This document shows, in pieces, positions 1 through 12,109 of a stretch of DNA of 27,263 bases. Every line of letters starts with the position of its first letter. The stretch's first letter is position 1. The notes beneath the pieces were generated by a model that did no database searches, was not told the origin of the DNA, and saw only the letters and a list, made by a program, of their open reading frames with translations. The stretch comes from Astrothelium macrocarpum (Eukaryota > Ascomycota > Dothideomycetes > Trypetheliales > Trypetheliaceae), in the NCBI GenBank assembly GCA_021030915.1, contig JAGEMR010000228.1, forward strand, positions 1-27,263, written 5' to 3'. The position numbers and the translations under genes were made by a program.

Positions 1-3000
1 TTTTGATTGAGATGGTAGCTTTTTTGGTGTTCGTGTTCCACTCGCTTGTATGTTCCGCTCGCTTGTGGAATACGTTACATTATTTTGATTAAAATTAGAT
101 AATATTCAGAATTTTTTATTTTTTATTTTATATAATTGAATGAATAAAGTATTCTTTATTATATTTCAAATTTTTTATTTAATTTTTTTTAAAAATTCAT
201 TTTTTTAATAAATTTCGAATTTTTTTTATTTATTATTATCAAAAAATATATATAAATATATGATATATATATCCAAATTTTTATTTTAAAAATACATTTT
301 AAATAATTTATGAATATTATAATATTAAAATTCATTTATATTAAATTTTATAAAATCAATAATAGAAATTTTAATTATTTATTTAATAATTAATTAATAA
401 ATAATAATTAATTCATTAAAAAATTTATAAATAATTATTTTTATTATTTTCTTATTATTAATTTTTTAAAAATTATTCAATAAAATATTAATAAATAAAT
501 CATAATTATTAAAAAAATCAATATTAAAAAAATCCATTTAATTTTTTATTTAAAATAATTTGATCAATTCATATTTTAATTCTAATTTGACCATTTCATA
601 ATTTAAAATATTAATATTTATTTAATCAAAAATAGAAATAAAAATAATACGAATATTAATAATTAATAAAAAAACTGATTCAGATTATAATATTTAAAAA
701 TCTGAATTTATTCATATCAGATTTAAATTGATACTGATATATAATTAATTTAGATTCTTTTTTAATATAAAAATAATAAATTATTAATACTAAAATTCAA
801 TTTCTTTCATTCATTAATATCATTATAAATTATAAATATTAATAATATCATCAATAATAATGATTCCAAAAAAAATAATAAAATTTCTGAAAATATATTC
901 GAATTGATTATTCATTAAAATAAATTATAAAAAAAATTGAATTAATGAAAAAGATTAATTTAATAATAAAAGAATAATTTTAGAATTTTCAATTTTATAA
1001 TAACGATATCAAATTCAGTTTTCAAAAATCGGATTTTCAATATATATAAAAATTTCTGATCATTTAAAATAAAAATTATTTTATAATATTAAAAAATTTG
1101 AATATAAATTTATTTCAAAATTTTCCGTAAAATTTTTTTGAATTTTTATAAATAATTAATTTTTTTTATAAAAATCGAAATCTATTATTATTAATAAATT
1201 ATATAAAATAAAAAATTAAAAATATCAAAATTCTTCAAATTTAATTAAAAATTTGAAAAATATAATAAATGAAGATATATATAATCGTATATAAATATAT
1301 ATATCAATATAAAATAAATTAATTTTGATAAAAAATACGCCTATTTTATATAAATAATATATCAATTCATATAAAAGAATTAATATATTTTAAAAAATGT
1401 CATTTTTATTCCGATTTTTTAATCCAAAAATATCAGTTTTTTTTTTTATATATAAATTATATAAAAAAAAAATTTTTTTAATATTTTTTGAAATAAAATT
1501 TATTTAATATTAAAATTAATCCGATATAATTTTATATTTTATATCATTTTATTTAAATTTTCAAAATTAATCTTTTTCAAATTTTCTAAATCAATTTTAA
1601 TATCAAGAATCTTATTTTTTTTTTATTTTATTCATAAATAATTTATTATTATTATTCCGAAATTATTCGATAATATATTTTAATAAAATATAATTCATTA
1701 TTCCATATAAAAGAATTAATTTTCATAATTCAGAATTCTGATTATCAATAATCATATAATTTAAAAATATTTTTTATAATAAAAAATAAATATATATATA
1801 AAATCATAATTATTAATTAATATTAAATTATTTAAATTCGAATTATATAATAATTATAATATCATTAAATTAATCTTAATTTTAAAATTATTAATGATAT
1901 CATTTATATATGATTAAAAAAAATACATATCAAGATTTATTCAGAATTAATTTCATTTATTATTATTTATTTATCAATAATAATAATTTCATTATATTCA
2001 TTTATAATTTTTTATTATAAATTAATTATATCAGATTCAATATCAATGTAATAATTTTTTATATCATTCATAATTAAATAAATTCATAAAAAAAATGATT
2101 TATTAAAAATAATATAATTCTATCATTATTTTTATATTATATAATTATTCTAAATTTTCATAAAATTATAAATAATCTGATAAATAATAAAAAAATAAAT
2201 AATTTATAATATAATTCGTTTAATAGAATTATTATGATATAAATTATTTTTTTCGAATTATTTAAAATATATTTTTTATCTATTTATAAAAATTTTAATA
2301 AATTAATTCTATTAAATTTCAATTCATTAATTTATTTTATTAATATTATATCAAATAATATCAATAAAAAAAAATCATATTTATTAAATAAAATTCACTA
2401 AATTTAATAATAAATATTAATTATTATCATTATTTTTATATTTCAATCATATCAAATAATTTCAGGTTAAAATTTATATTCATTTATTATATTAAAATAT
2501 TATTTATAAATATTAATTTGAATAAAAATATTTATATCAATATATATCCAAATAATGAATTTTAAATATAAATTAATAATAATATATATTTTTATTTCGT
2601 ATTATTTCAATTTATAATAAATATCAATTAATTAAATATGATTCAGATCATTAAAAATATAAAAAATTTGATTTATATTATATTTCTGATTACGATATTA
2701 AAATTCATATAAATAAATTTAATAAAAAATATTTCAAAAACGATTTTATAAAATAAATATTCATAATAAAAAATGAATATATATATATAATAATTTATAA
2801 TTATAATTTTTAATATGATTCTATTATATTTTATATCTAATAATTTATTCAATTTATCAATTCTTTTATTTAATATTTTTATTAATAATTTTTTGACGAA
2901 TATTCTAAAAATATTTTAATTATTAAAAATAATATAATTTTAAATAAAAATCGTATTATTAAAGAATAAAAAATATTCTTTTATTAAATTAATTGAAATT

Positions 3001-3290
3001 GAAATATATCAAAATCACGAATATATGAATAACTGATTTTTTTTTCGAATCCATTTTTGATTATTTTAATATATTCTATTATTGGAATCGTTTTTTTAAT
3101 ATATTGATTGATAATAAATTTAACCCTTTTTATTATTATAATCATTTTAATATCTTTTTATTCGTTGATTTAATTTTATAATAATTGATTATTTCATAAT
3201 GAAAATATTCGAAAAATAATAAAAGACGAAATATAAAATACTATAAATATATTAAATAGAATAATTAATAAAATATCAAATTTCCACGCG
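1..3290. repeat. AT-rich island 1, no gene
   Basis: Apart from a GC-richer tip at 1-90, this stretch is almost entirely A and T, with long homopolymer and TA runs and no open reading frame of note. It looks like a mutated, repeat-derived block as found in many Pezizomycotina genomes. The residual C and G lie mostly in TpC and GpA steps, which is not the classical RIP residue (see findings). The source element can no longer be recognised. Composition recovers gradually from about 3290 towards the gene that starts at 3712. Confidence 0.85.
35..68. repeat. 17-bp imperfect tandem duplication at island edge
   Basis: Two adjacent 17-bp units, gttccactcgcttgtat and gttccgctcgcttgtgg, differ at three positions. 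The pair is also framed by ttccac (36-41) and gtggaa (66-71), giving a loose inverted arrangement. It lies in the only GC-richer tip of the first island, so it may be the margin of an element or gene that extends outside the window. Confidence 0.6.
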
Positions 3291-3711
3291 TAACAATTTC
3301 ATATTTTCCGAATTAGATAATAACAGTTGAAATGACGGATTTGTTTTGATAAATTCTCACCACCATATTAATTTGATGGGGATTTGTGTGTGCGGAACAT
3401 TTTCGGCGAAATTATGAGCCGTTTTGAGCCACTATGCGCTATGGCGCTCCGTCCATTGGCAATTTCTCACCAAACGCCGCCAAAAAGTTGGAACCCATTT
3501 CCAATTCGAGCTGAAGAGGTCTCATTGGGGATCACAAGGTCCACTACGCAAGCTTTTCCTTCTCATGACCGTGAGAACACATACTTCTCCCAGCCTTGTG
3601 TCCATTTCCCTGCGACACGTGCATCCAGAAACAGCTGCGCAAAGCTAGAAATGAAACCAGGCACACACATAGCTACAACTCCAATCTTACTTTGAGCTTT
3701 CAGCAGATGAT
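3291..3711. other. Upstream region of the NLR gene
   Basis: This is a transition from AT-rich island to normal composition. A 103-codon open frame is present at 3384-3695, but it has low-information sequence, overlaps another open frame and resembles nothing known, so it is not called. The stretch most likely holds the promoter and 5' leader of the gene starting at 3712. No clear TATA box is seen. Confidence 0.5.
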
Positions 3712-6700
3712 ATGGATCCCTTTACATTGGCCACTGGAGTGGCAGGATTGATCAGCCTGATATTTGATCTATCCAAAACCAGCTACAAATTTATAAATAG
3801 ATCTAAAAATGCTAACAGGCAGGTTCAAAACTGTCTTAAGGCATTGAACTCACTTCAAGGGGTTTTGCTAGAGCTTCAGAACATTGACTCACTGGAAAGA
3901 CCAGTCTCCCAATGCACGGAAGAGCTGGTGAGGGTCAAGGCTAAGCTGGAACATGAACTCACTCGTCCGAATTCGGCTATGCGTCTCACATGGCCTTTCA
4001 AGGAAGATGAAACAAAAGATATTATTGGTAGACTTCAGGCATTTCGAGACGACTTCCAGGCTCTTGTGTCGGTTAGGACAATGTAAGAGCACAGGCAATA
4101 CTCGTCGAGGTTCTCAATTGGCTTATACATGTAGGCAAGAGACCACCACCACCCTACGAGAGCTCAAGTCGATGAAGCAAGGTATGTGCAGTGCTGAGAT
4201 TTGTATCAGTCATTTGATCTGGCAGCGTATAGATCACACAAGTGAAAGCTTATTAGCATGGCTCTCATCCTATAGCCACGAAACCTTGTACAATCTCAAA
4301 TTAGCAGAAACTGAGCCAGGGACGGGCAAATGGCTGTTCGAGGACAAAGCATACAAATCCTGGATTGATGGTCAGGATAAATTGCTTTGGCTTTCAGGAA
4401 AACGTGAGTTTCATAATGATCGTCGAGTGATATATTTGCTTCGTATGCTCACGATAGACAGCTGGGACTGGAAAATCCGTGTTGACGTGCGTATAGGCGT
4501 ATTTGATACCGAATCATGGCGTTGCTAACGGAGCATAGTTCGTTGCTGATTCAGAATCACAACCGATCAAGCCAAGAATGGATCTTCTTCTATTTCAATC
4601 ATCTGGAGCCGCAGACTCTCACTCAAGTTTTGCGATCTTTGATCAAACAAGCTGGACCCCCAACAGCACTTATTCAATCATGGAAAGACACATCTCAAGA
4701 GCCTAGTGTCAGGACTTTGACTACATCTCTAATAAAATTGGTCAAGGAGAAACAGCTAAACATAGTTCTAGATGCTATTGACGAATACGTGGCCCGCAGA
4801 GAGATTTTTAAGCTCTTGAAAGACCTCCTTTCTGCAAGTGTTCCTGTATGCGTTTCTAGCCGCGACCTGCCAGATATTCATCAGCAGCTATCATCACATC
4901 TTATCGTTAATGTTGTGGCCTCCGAGCCAGATATAACATCATTTCTGAGGGCACAGTTTGAAGACTTGATGATTGAGCCTTCGGAGTACTTGCGCTCGCA
5001 GCTCATTGAATCGATTGTTAAGCGCGCGTCTGGAATGTAGGTTGTACTTGGCTCACTCTCACGCTTTGTCGCTGACAGTTTCAAGTTTCCTTATTGCACG
5101 TCTACTTATGGAGGCTGTATCGGAATCGGCCTCTGTCAAAGAAGCGAAGAGTATTGTGAATAGCTCTACTTGTGATCTTTCAGACTTGTACGAAGCATCC
5201 TTAGAACGTGCTTTAAAAGCGCGCCATGGGAAGCTTGCTCGAAAAGCCCTACAATGGGTATCTTCATGCCGGCGAATTCTGACGATCACAGAGTTGCGCC
5301 ACGCTTTGGCAATTGAGTCAAGAACTACAGAACTTGACCCAGAGAACCTCACCAATATCGACTTGATACTTTCGTCCTGCATGGGCCTACTCGTGATTTC
5401 TCAAGAATATGTCAGCTTTGTTCACCTCACAGCCTATGAATACCTAAAGGATCGTTTCGAACAGCAATCACTAGCAATTGATTGTTTAACATATCTTGGA
5501 TATTCCGAGGTGGCTTCTGGCCCCTGCACGTCTGTTCAACAGATGGGGGAAAGAATGGCTTGGCTGCCCTTCTTGGATTACAGCGCCAAATACTGGCATC
5601 ACCACGTTTTATCGGAAGCAACGTTATTCGAATCAATTCTACCGCTAATAGAAGATGAACGTCACCGTGCGAGCATCACGCAGGCTTTTTATTACCACAG
5701 ATACTCCAATGCAAGCTTGCAAGCGGCTGTCTTTGAGAAAATTCCTGCCGGCCGAACAGCCTTACATGTCGCGAGTATTGCTGGCCTTTCCTTGACAGTC
5801 AAGCATCTTTGTGAAAGCGGAGAAGTGACCAAGACGGATTCTGAAGGACAATCGCCTCTTCACCTTGCCGCAATGTTCGGCAATGATGATTGTGTGAAGG
5901 CGCTAATCCATTATCCCTCGATCAAAGAGCGATCGCTGAATATGCAGGACAAAACAGGCTGGACCCCCTTATTCTGGGCTGCTATAAAGGGCCGCCTAAA
6001 CACAGTGAAGCTCTTAATCGAGAAGGGAGCTGACGTATCAATTTTGGATTGTAACGAATGGTCAGTACTTGACTGGACTGCCTTCAAAGACGAACCCGAA
6101 ATTCTTAATGCTCTCTTCAAATCGTCTAAAATCGCGGATCTTGGCGTGTCGAAACGTTATTGGGATGCTCTCGGCGGTCCTGATTTCCGCTGGAGGGAAA
6201 TGCCAGATCAGGTTCCCCGAGTCCTCGCTATTGCGGCATCTCACAAGGATAACGAGGCTTTTACTACCCTAATTCGTCAGTTTGATGGTCTGGGGAATTA
6301 CAACGCCAAAAAGGCCCGAGGACGCGATCGTAGGCGATTCCACGATGTCAATAGGGGTCACGTTGAGCACATCATTGAGACCATCACACGGGCAAGATCG
6401 GTCGGGGCAGAAACAGTAGTTTCTATGTTCGATCGCCAAAAGAGTAGCCTCATGACAGGAAGATTTGTCGTGAGGTTACTTGACTATGTGATACGAGACG
6501 GAAATATACAGATCCTTGAGTCCTTACTACAGACGACAAGCTGCATCGAGGACTTTTCCAGTAGTGATAGTTGGTACCGTACGCCAATGCACATTGCGGC
6601 TTTCAACCAAGATCCTGAAGTGAGCCGGCTACTCCTCCGCCACGGTGCGGTGATTTCTCGAGACGCAAATGGCATAACCCCATTGCAAATTGCCTGTCGA

Positions 6701-8365
6701 GTCGGCTCGCGAGAAGTCATTGACCTTCTTCTCGTCCCAAGCGAGGTGGATGCTTCATGCCTTCAGCATATCTGGCATAATTTCATCCTCCTCGGACATC
6801 CTACGAAGCCTTTAGAGGACAACGAAAGGAACAGTCCATATGAACATAGCCGTCAAGAACGTATTGTCTCTCCCTCCCAACTCCAAGAAATTTACACTGC
6901 GCAAGTTGCAGTCGCAGAAAAGCTGCTTTGTGTCCAAGATGGCATCCAGCAGGCTCTTAAAGATGCATGGAAATGTGGGAATCTACAGGGTATTCGCTTG
7001 CTACTGTCTCATGGAGCTTCTCTGGATACACTGGATTCGGCAGGAAAATCTCTGTTTCACAAATGCGCCGAATATTGCGGTTCCTTCAATTGGCAGGATT
7101 GGAGATCAGAAATCTACTCAGAAACCTACACACCCATGCCTGAACTCGAGTCTGAGGAACCCAAGGAGTCAGAGGAGATCAAGGCAGTCAGTTTACAAGC
7201 TTTGATGGATCTCGGCGCGTCCATTAACAATCGAAGCAAAGATGGGCGCACAGCGCTTCATTTTGCTTTAAGTCCCGATGATGATCCTCCGAGGAAAGGA
7301 GATCTTGAGTATCGTGAGTATCGTGAGGAAAGGGAAGAGCCCAAGGATTCATTCCGGAAGCCTGGAATCTTTGCGCATGCTGATTATCTTCTCCGTAGCG
7401 GTGCTGATGTATCGCTTTGCTCAGATAGCGGCCTCAACGGGTTTCATTTCCTGGCAGCCTCACCTGCACTTTCCGACGAACAGACGCTTGTGCTTTTCAA
7501 TCTTATGAAAAAGGATCAACATATTCATGCAGAAGCTAGCAGAGTGAGACAGTTGAAACTTGAGGAATTGTCCAATCCAACACCTATCAGGATCGCCATT
7601 TTATTCGGCCACGTTGCTCTTGTGTGTGAGCTTATGAAATTAGGCGCGACACTCCCCGCATCCAATACTATGGGTCGAGCTTTCGACAAGGCGACAGAGC
7701 GTGGTGATAGCAAGACACTTCAGTGGCTCTTTTCTTCTGGGTTCAAAGCAGACAGCTCCATTGTCTCTAAATTCCTCTCCGAGAGTGGCTTCTATTTGGC
7801 ACAAGAACAACATCCGAAGTTCGCCTCGGCAATGGAAATTTTCAATATTCTTTTAAAGCAGATACCTTCTATACCAGGATGTTTAGATTGGGAGGATGAG
7901 GACGAAAGACCCGTCCTACATGCCGCGCTCGAAGCAAAGTGTCCGGCTTCTCTGATCGAGCAATTGGTTGATCTCAGCGCAGACATGATGATTAGAGATA
8001 GGCACGGGAGAACAGTGCTACATTCTGCGCTAATGAGAGGCTATCCGGACTTTATAATTGAACGACTGATCGAACGTGGGGCAGACGTGATAGCCAAAGA
8101 CGGAGAAAAGGACACAGTGCTGCATGCTGCAGTCAATGGACGCTGTCAGCCTTCTGTGATCGAACGCTTGATCGAATTCGGCGCAGACATGATGGCCGAA
8201 AATTGCTACGGCTACTTACCTATCGATGTGGCTTGGTCCAAACTCGAATCTCAAGATTGGAACCAACATGCCAAAGAAGAAATTGTCAAGTGCCTCGAAC
8301 AAGCTATTATTCAGCGAGGGTATGGCAAGAGGAGACACGATGGGAACGTCTACATCTACAGATGA
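3712..8365 (+). CDS. NLR-like STAND protein: Helo-like N-terminus, NACHT, ankyrin repeats
   Basis: Exons by hand: 3712-4082, 4135-4181, 4233-4403, 4462-4486, 4539-5036, 5086-8365, giving 1463 aa. The intron 4182-4232 is 51 nt and in frame, so it may be retained (1480 aa). Residues 1-124 resemble the fungal STAND N-terminal Helo-like domain (MDPFTLATGVAGLISLIFDL, small-residue-rich helix). NACHT follows: the EPGTGKWLF lead-in, Walker A GKPGTGKSVL at about 195-204 restored by splicing, Walker B VLDAIDE at about 281-287, then the VCVSSRDLPDI sensor strand. From about 590 to 1445 run ankyrin repeats (for example GRTALHVA, GQSPLHLAA, GWTPLFWAA, GRTVLHSAL), the last ones most regular. Fungal proteins of this architecture act in non-self recognition and regulated cell death; that role is inferred here. 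The gene stands alone between two AT-rich islands and has no premature stop. Confidence 0.88.
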
Positions 8366-8473
8366 GAACTAAAAGAGACTTTCAATACCACCCAGGATAG
8401 CGCTGCACCGCAGACAGGGAGTTTTCCTTGAGTATGGGTTGAATCGCCTCAGGCTCGCTCGGTGCTGGCTCAG
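8366..8473. other. Short 3' flank between the NLR gene and the TIR element
   Basis: Only about 108 bp separate the NLR stop codon from the left terminal inverted repeat. The stretch is of normal composition and presumably holds the 3' untranslated end. It includes ctcggtgctggctca (8458-8472), which resembles ctcggtagtgcctca at the right end of the element (11045-11059), 12 of 15 positions identical. Confidence 0.45.
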
Positions 8474-8486
8474 GCAGACATCGGAA
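8474..8486 (+). repeat. Left terminal inverted repeat, 13 bp
   Basis: gcagacatcggaa matches the reverse complement of 11033-11045 at all 13 positions. It lies exactly where composition drops from gene-like to AT-rich. Confidence 0.6.
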
Positions 8487-11032
8487 TGATAAGCGGGTAT
8501 TATTAATTATTTGAATAATTCATAACTAATGAATTAGAATTGGATTGGATAAATTATCCAATGTTATTCCGACTTTTATCCGATTGCCCGAATTAGCTTT
8601 CACATTAAAAAAAACTTTTCCATCTTATTCTTGTATGAGATTTTCGTAAGATGGTATCCAATTCTGAAATTTCTTTTATCATTTCTTTTTCTGAAATTAT
8701 GAATGTATGAAAAAAGGGTCGAAAATAAACCTCTGTTATCCATCAATATATTCGCAAATTATAAGAGGATGAATCTGAGAGAAAAAATAGTAGAACAATT
8801 TTTTATTACGCATTTGAGAATTGTTTATATAAAATAATTATCATAATTAATTTTCAAAGTCATTTCAAAATTCAGTATGAAATTCGTGTTGATCTTCATA
8901 CATCTCATATAAAATAAATCTCTATTTTTCAATTTTTGGATCTTTATCACGGAATTATGGAAGATATGTATGAAATAAATGAATTTGAATATTTGATATA
9001 TAAGAAGGCATTTCAACGAAAATAAGAGATTTTTTATAAAATATTAGTCAATCTAATGGTTATACGAAATCTTTCCTTTCGATTAATTGAATGGCCAGAA
9101 TTTCATATCTTATTTTCAATTTTGAATCCGGCGATAATAGGACATATTCCAGTAAACGTTAAAATTCTTATTTCATATATAAAGAAATAATTCATACGAT
9201 AAAAAGATCTTATACGAAAAGAATTCCAATCTGTTTTAATCAGTATCCATTTCTCAATTGACGTCTGGATCTCATTCAATCATTTTTTTTTTCTCGCAAT
9301 TTGTATATATTATATGAATAATAATTTCAAATTTCGAAAAATTCTTCTAATCCTTCGTATAATAACTGGCCATTCAAGAAAAAATCAATGGGTAGTTATT
9401 AATCAAATCCTTTAAGAATATGAGATAAAATATAAAATTGGAATTATGGTTAGAGATAATTCTAATACGAACAATATTTTATATTATACGATAAATAAAG
9501 AATTCAAAATACACAAGATTTTTTGGAATCCACGAAAGTAAAGAATTCGCTATTCAGATTATATCATCAATCTTATTATATAAGACTTTCTTTTTAAGAA
9601 TTCTATGAATATTATTTTTATGGAATCGTATAATTAATAAGAATAAAATAGAATTGAATTAGATGAATATCAATAACAGAAAAAAGTAAATCATTTTTAT
9701 ATAATGGGAATTTTTGGGAAATTTCATAATATTGTTATTCATAACCGAAATTCATCAATTCGTATAAAAGATTTCAAACGTTTTATAGAAAAATTATTTT
9801 TATTGGATAATTATATAAAATGGAATTCTTGATTCAATCTTTTTGAAATTACAATTAATTATGAACCGCAGATTGATCAATATATAAGATTTTATTTTGA
9901 AATTTTAAAATCTGATTTTTTTAATACGTACGAATGGAAATATCTTCATATTATTCATATATTCTTAACGCCATTTCGTATAACAATTCTTGCGTTTAAA
10001 GGTAATCAACCGCATATTGATAAAATATTAGAATAGATAGATATCTTATTTATATATATTGAAATCTTTTTAATATATACAAATTAATTTAAATTTATAT
10101 TTATATAATAAAAATTAATAAAATTAGAATAAAAAAAAAGATATAAATCTAAATTTTATTATATGAATTAAATTTAATTAAAATAAATTTCAAAAATATT
10201 ACAAAATTTCAGACAATTTATTATATTATATCATAATTTTAATATTCTATTTATATTATCATATAAATTATATTTAATAAATTTGGCCAGAATAATAAAA
10301 ATATTCAATTTTATAAAATATTCAATTTTTTTAAATAAATATCAAATAATTTATAATATTATTGAATTTTTTTTATACAAAAATATTTATCCAAAAATTC
10401 TAATAAAATAATTTTAAATAATTTTATATAATAATATTATTATAAATATATAAAATAAATTTTATATATAAAAAAAGAATGAAAATGAATATTAATTATA
10501 TTATCAAAATAAATCATATAAATTTGAAAAATTTTCATTTTTATAATGATAATATAAAGATCAATAATAAATTAAATATTCATTTTTTTTTATTTTACGA
10601 TTAAAATATTTTCTATTTCAATTATAAATAATATATCAGAAAATTTTTTTTCATAAATTCGTTATATGATTAATTGGAATTGTATAAAATTTAATTCTAA
10701 AAATATTAAAAAAATTAAATATTTAAAAAATTGAATTCAAAATAATATTTTAAATTTTAATTTAAATGATATTAAAATAGAAAAATGATCAGACAAAATT
10801 TTATACGAAAATCAAAAATTCATTTTAATTTCATTCTTAATTATATCAAATTCATATTAATATATAAAAATCTTTATATAATTCAATCAATTCAAATTTA
10901 TGAATAATGGATCGTATTAATTTTAATTAGAATAGTCAAACAAAAAATAATGTTTGAATTAGAATAATTTGAATAATCCATTCATTACTATCCTATTTAC
11001 GGACTATTCATTATTATCCAATTCATTAATCC

Positions 11033-11045
11033 TTCCGATGTCTGC
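11033..11045 (-). repeat. Right terminal inverted repeat, 13 bp
   Basis: ttccgatgtctgc is the exact reverse complement of the left repeat and lies at the AT-rich to normal composition boundary. Confidence 0.6.
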
Positions 11046-12109
11046 TCGGTAGTGCCTCAAGATCGTCCTTTTGAGCGAAATCAAGTTTTGCGCCCATAGT
11101 ACCGTAAGTGCTAGGTCAGATTCAATAGTCCTATGAAGTCTCAGAGCACACTATTGGTGCCTTTTGCCTTTTCTTTTTCTGGAAAGAAAAACGCCTGATT
11201 ACATGAATGAAAACCCCCCTATGATTGGTTAGGGACTTTTATCTTGGCCAAAAAGCTTGAGAAAAACCTAGAGAATGCTATCGAGATTTGTGTTTTGGCA
11301 TCAAGGCCAGCAGGGGAGTTGGAATTTATCGAGGGTATATAGTTACTTGCAAAATATGCTCTTTCATCAGGAACCATCACTCCGCCTCTGCCGTGGGGAG
11401 GCCGACAGAATGGCGCAGTGGTAGGTACCTGTGTAAACAGCTCCCTGTTGAGCTTATAGCCATCACCCTGGAGCCTCCCTCCGGGAGATGGTCCAATAAA
11501 GCTGTTTGATAGGGGTAGGATTAGGGAAGGGGACGCCCTTCCTTGAGCCTATCCTGAAGTTTTTGCTGCTCATATCCTCAATTTCATCTCTTTCAAATGG
11601 TTCGGGGTTCGATTCGAGGGAATGGCGTTGGTTTCTTATTTTATTCAGCAAGGCAGTGTTGTGTTGACGTGGTGTTGTGATCTACGTGTGTGATCCGTGG
11701 TGAGGTCAAATGGTGACGCGTTACTCAAACACACAGCAACCGCGGAACGTGAAGGGAATCGAAAAACTATCCCGAATTCTCGCCTGAAATCCAAGAAAAT
11801 CGGAAATGATGATGATGATGTGGCAAGTGTTGTAGCGACATAAAAATATACGAGACCTTGATCATACCTGATGCTCCAATGACGCTGCCAGGAACCTCGT
11901 CCAGAGTCATCAATGTACGAACGGGCTCATCTAGCCCCCGAGCTGAATAATCACAACTTGAGCACCATGTCATCTTCTCAAGCTCGACTGTTTATCCACC
12001 AGACCCCTTCCAGCAAAAAGACACGACGTCACTAAAACACGTTCCTTCCTCAGACTCCCTACAAACATCCCAAACCCAATATAACATCGCACATCCGTAC
12101 ACCCCCCTC
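11046..12109. other. Intergenic stretch, no convincing gene
   Basis: Composition is normal, but the open frames are short, mutually overlapping and unrecognised. Contents seen: an A-box-like string tggcgcagtgg (11411-11421), a B-box-like string ggttcgattcg (11606-11616), a 7-bp hairpin stem (11467-11485, one G-U pair) and a short (gat)n microsatellite near 11806-11821. The part nearest 12109 probably contains the BZZ1 3' untranslated region. Confidence 0.5.

Larger units (their letters stand above)
8474..11045. mobile_element. Degraded AT-rich DNA transposon bounded by inverted repeats (island 2)
   Basis: The ends carry gcagacatcggaa (8474-8486) and its exact reverse complement ttccgatgtctgc (11033-11045), enclosing 2572 bp. 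The interior is AT-rich with no usable reading frame, as expected for a mutated class II element. A 19-nt palindrome (attggataa-a-ttatccaat, 8544-8562) lies just inside the left end. Outward of the 13 bp, the two ends remain partly alike (ggtgctggct versus ggcactacc read inward), with mostly transition differences, so the true TIR may be longer. Composition steps from moderately AT-rich (8474 to about 10020) to extremely AT-rich (about 10020-10980). Superfamily cannot be assigned: no transposase motif survives and no clean target-site duplication is visible. The alternative is a chance 13-bp inverted repeat flanking an ordinary island. Confidence 0.5.

Noticed and set aside
91..3290. A CRISPR array or organelle insert in the AT-rich island
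   Set aside because: There are no regular spaced repeats, rRNA, tRNA or respiratory gene fragments; the stretch is only AT-rich and degraded.
3384..3695. 103-codon open frame before the NLR gene
   Set aside because: Unrecognised, overlaps another open frame in a different phase and lies in the expected promoter and leader of the NLR gene.
5037..5078. Acceptor at 5078 for the fourth well-supported intron of the NLR gene
   Set aside because: It would put the downstream exon out of frame; the acceptor at 5085 keeps frame and restores SGIFLIARLL, the expected NACHT continuation.
11404..11625. A tRNA gene suggested by tggcgcagtggtag and ggttcgattc
   Set aside because: The acceptor and T stems do not pair, the D stem has a mismatch and the two boxes are 185 nt apart.
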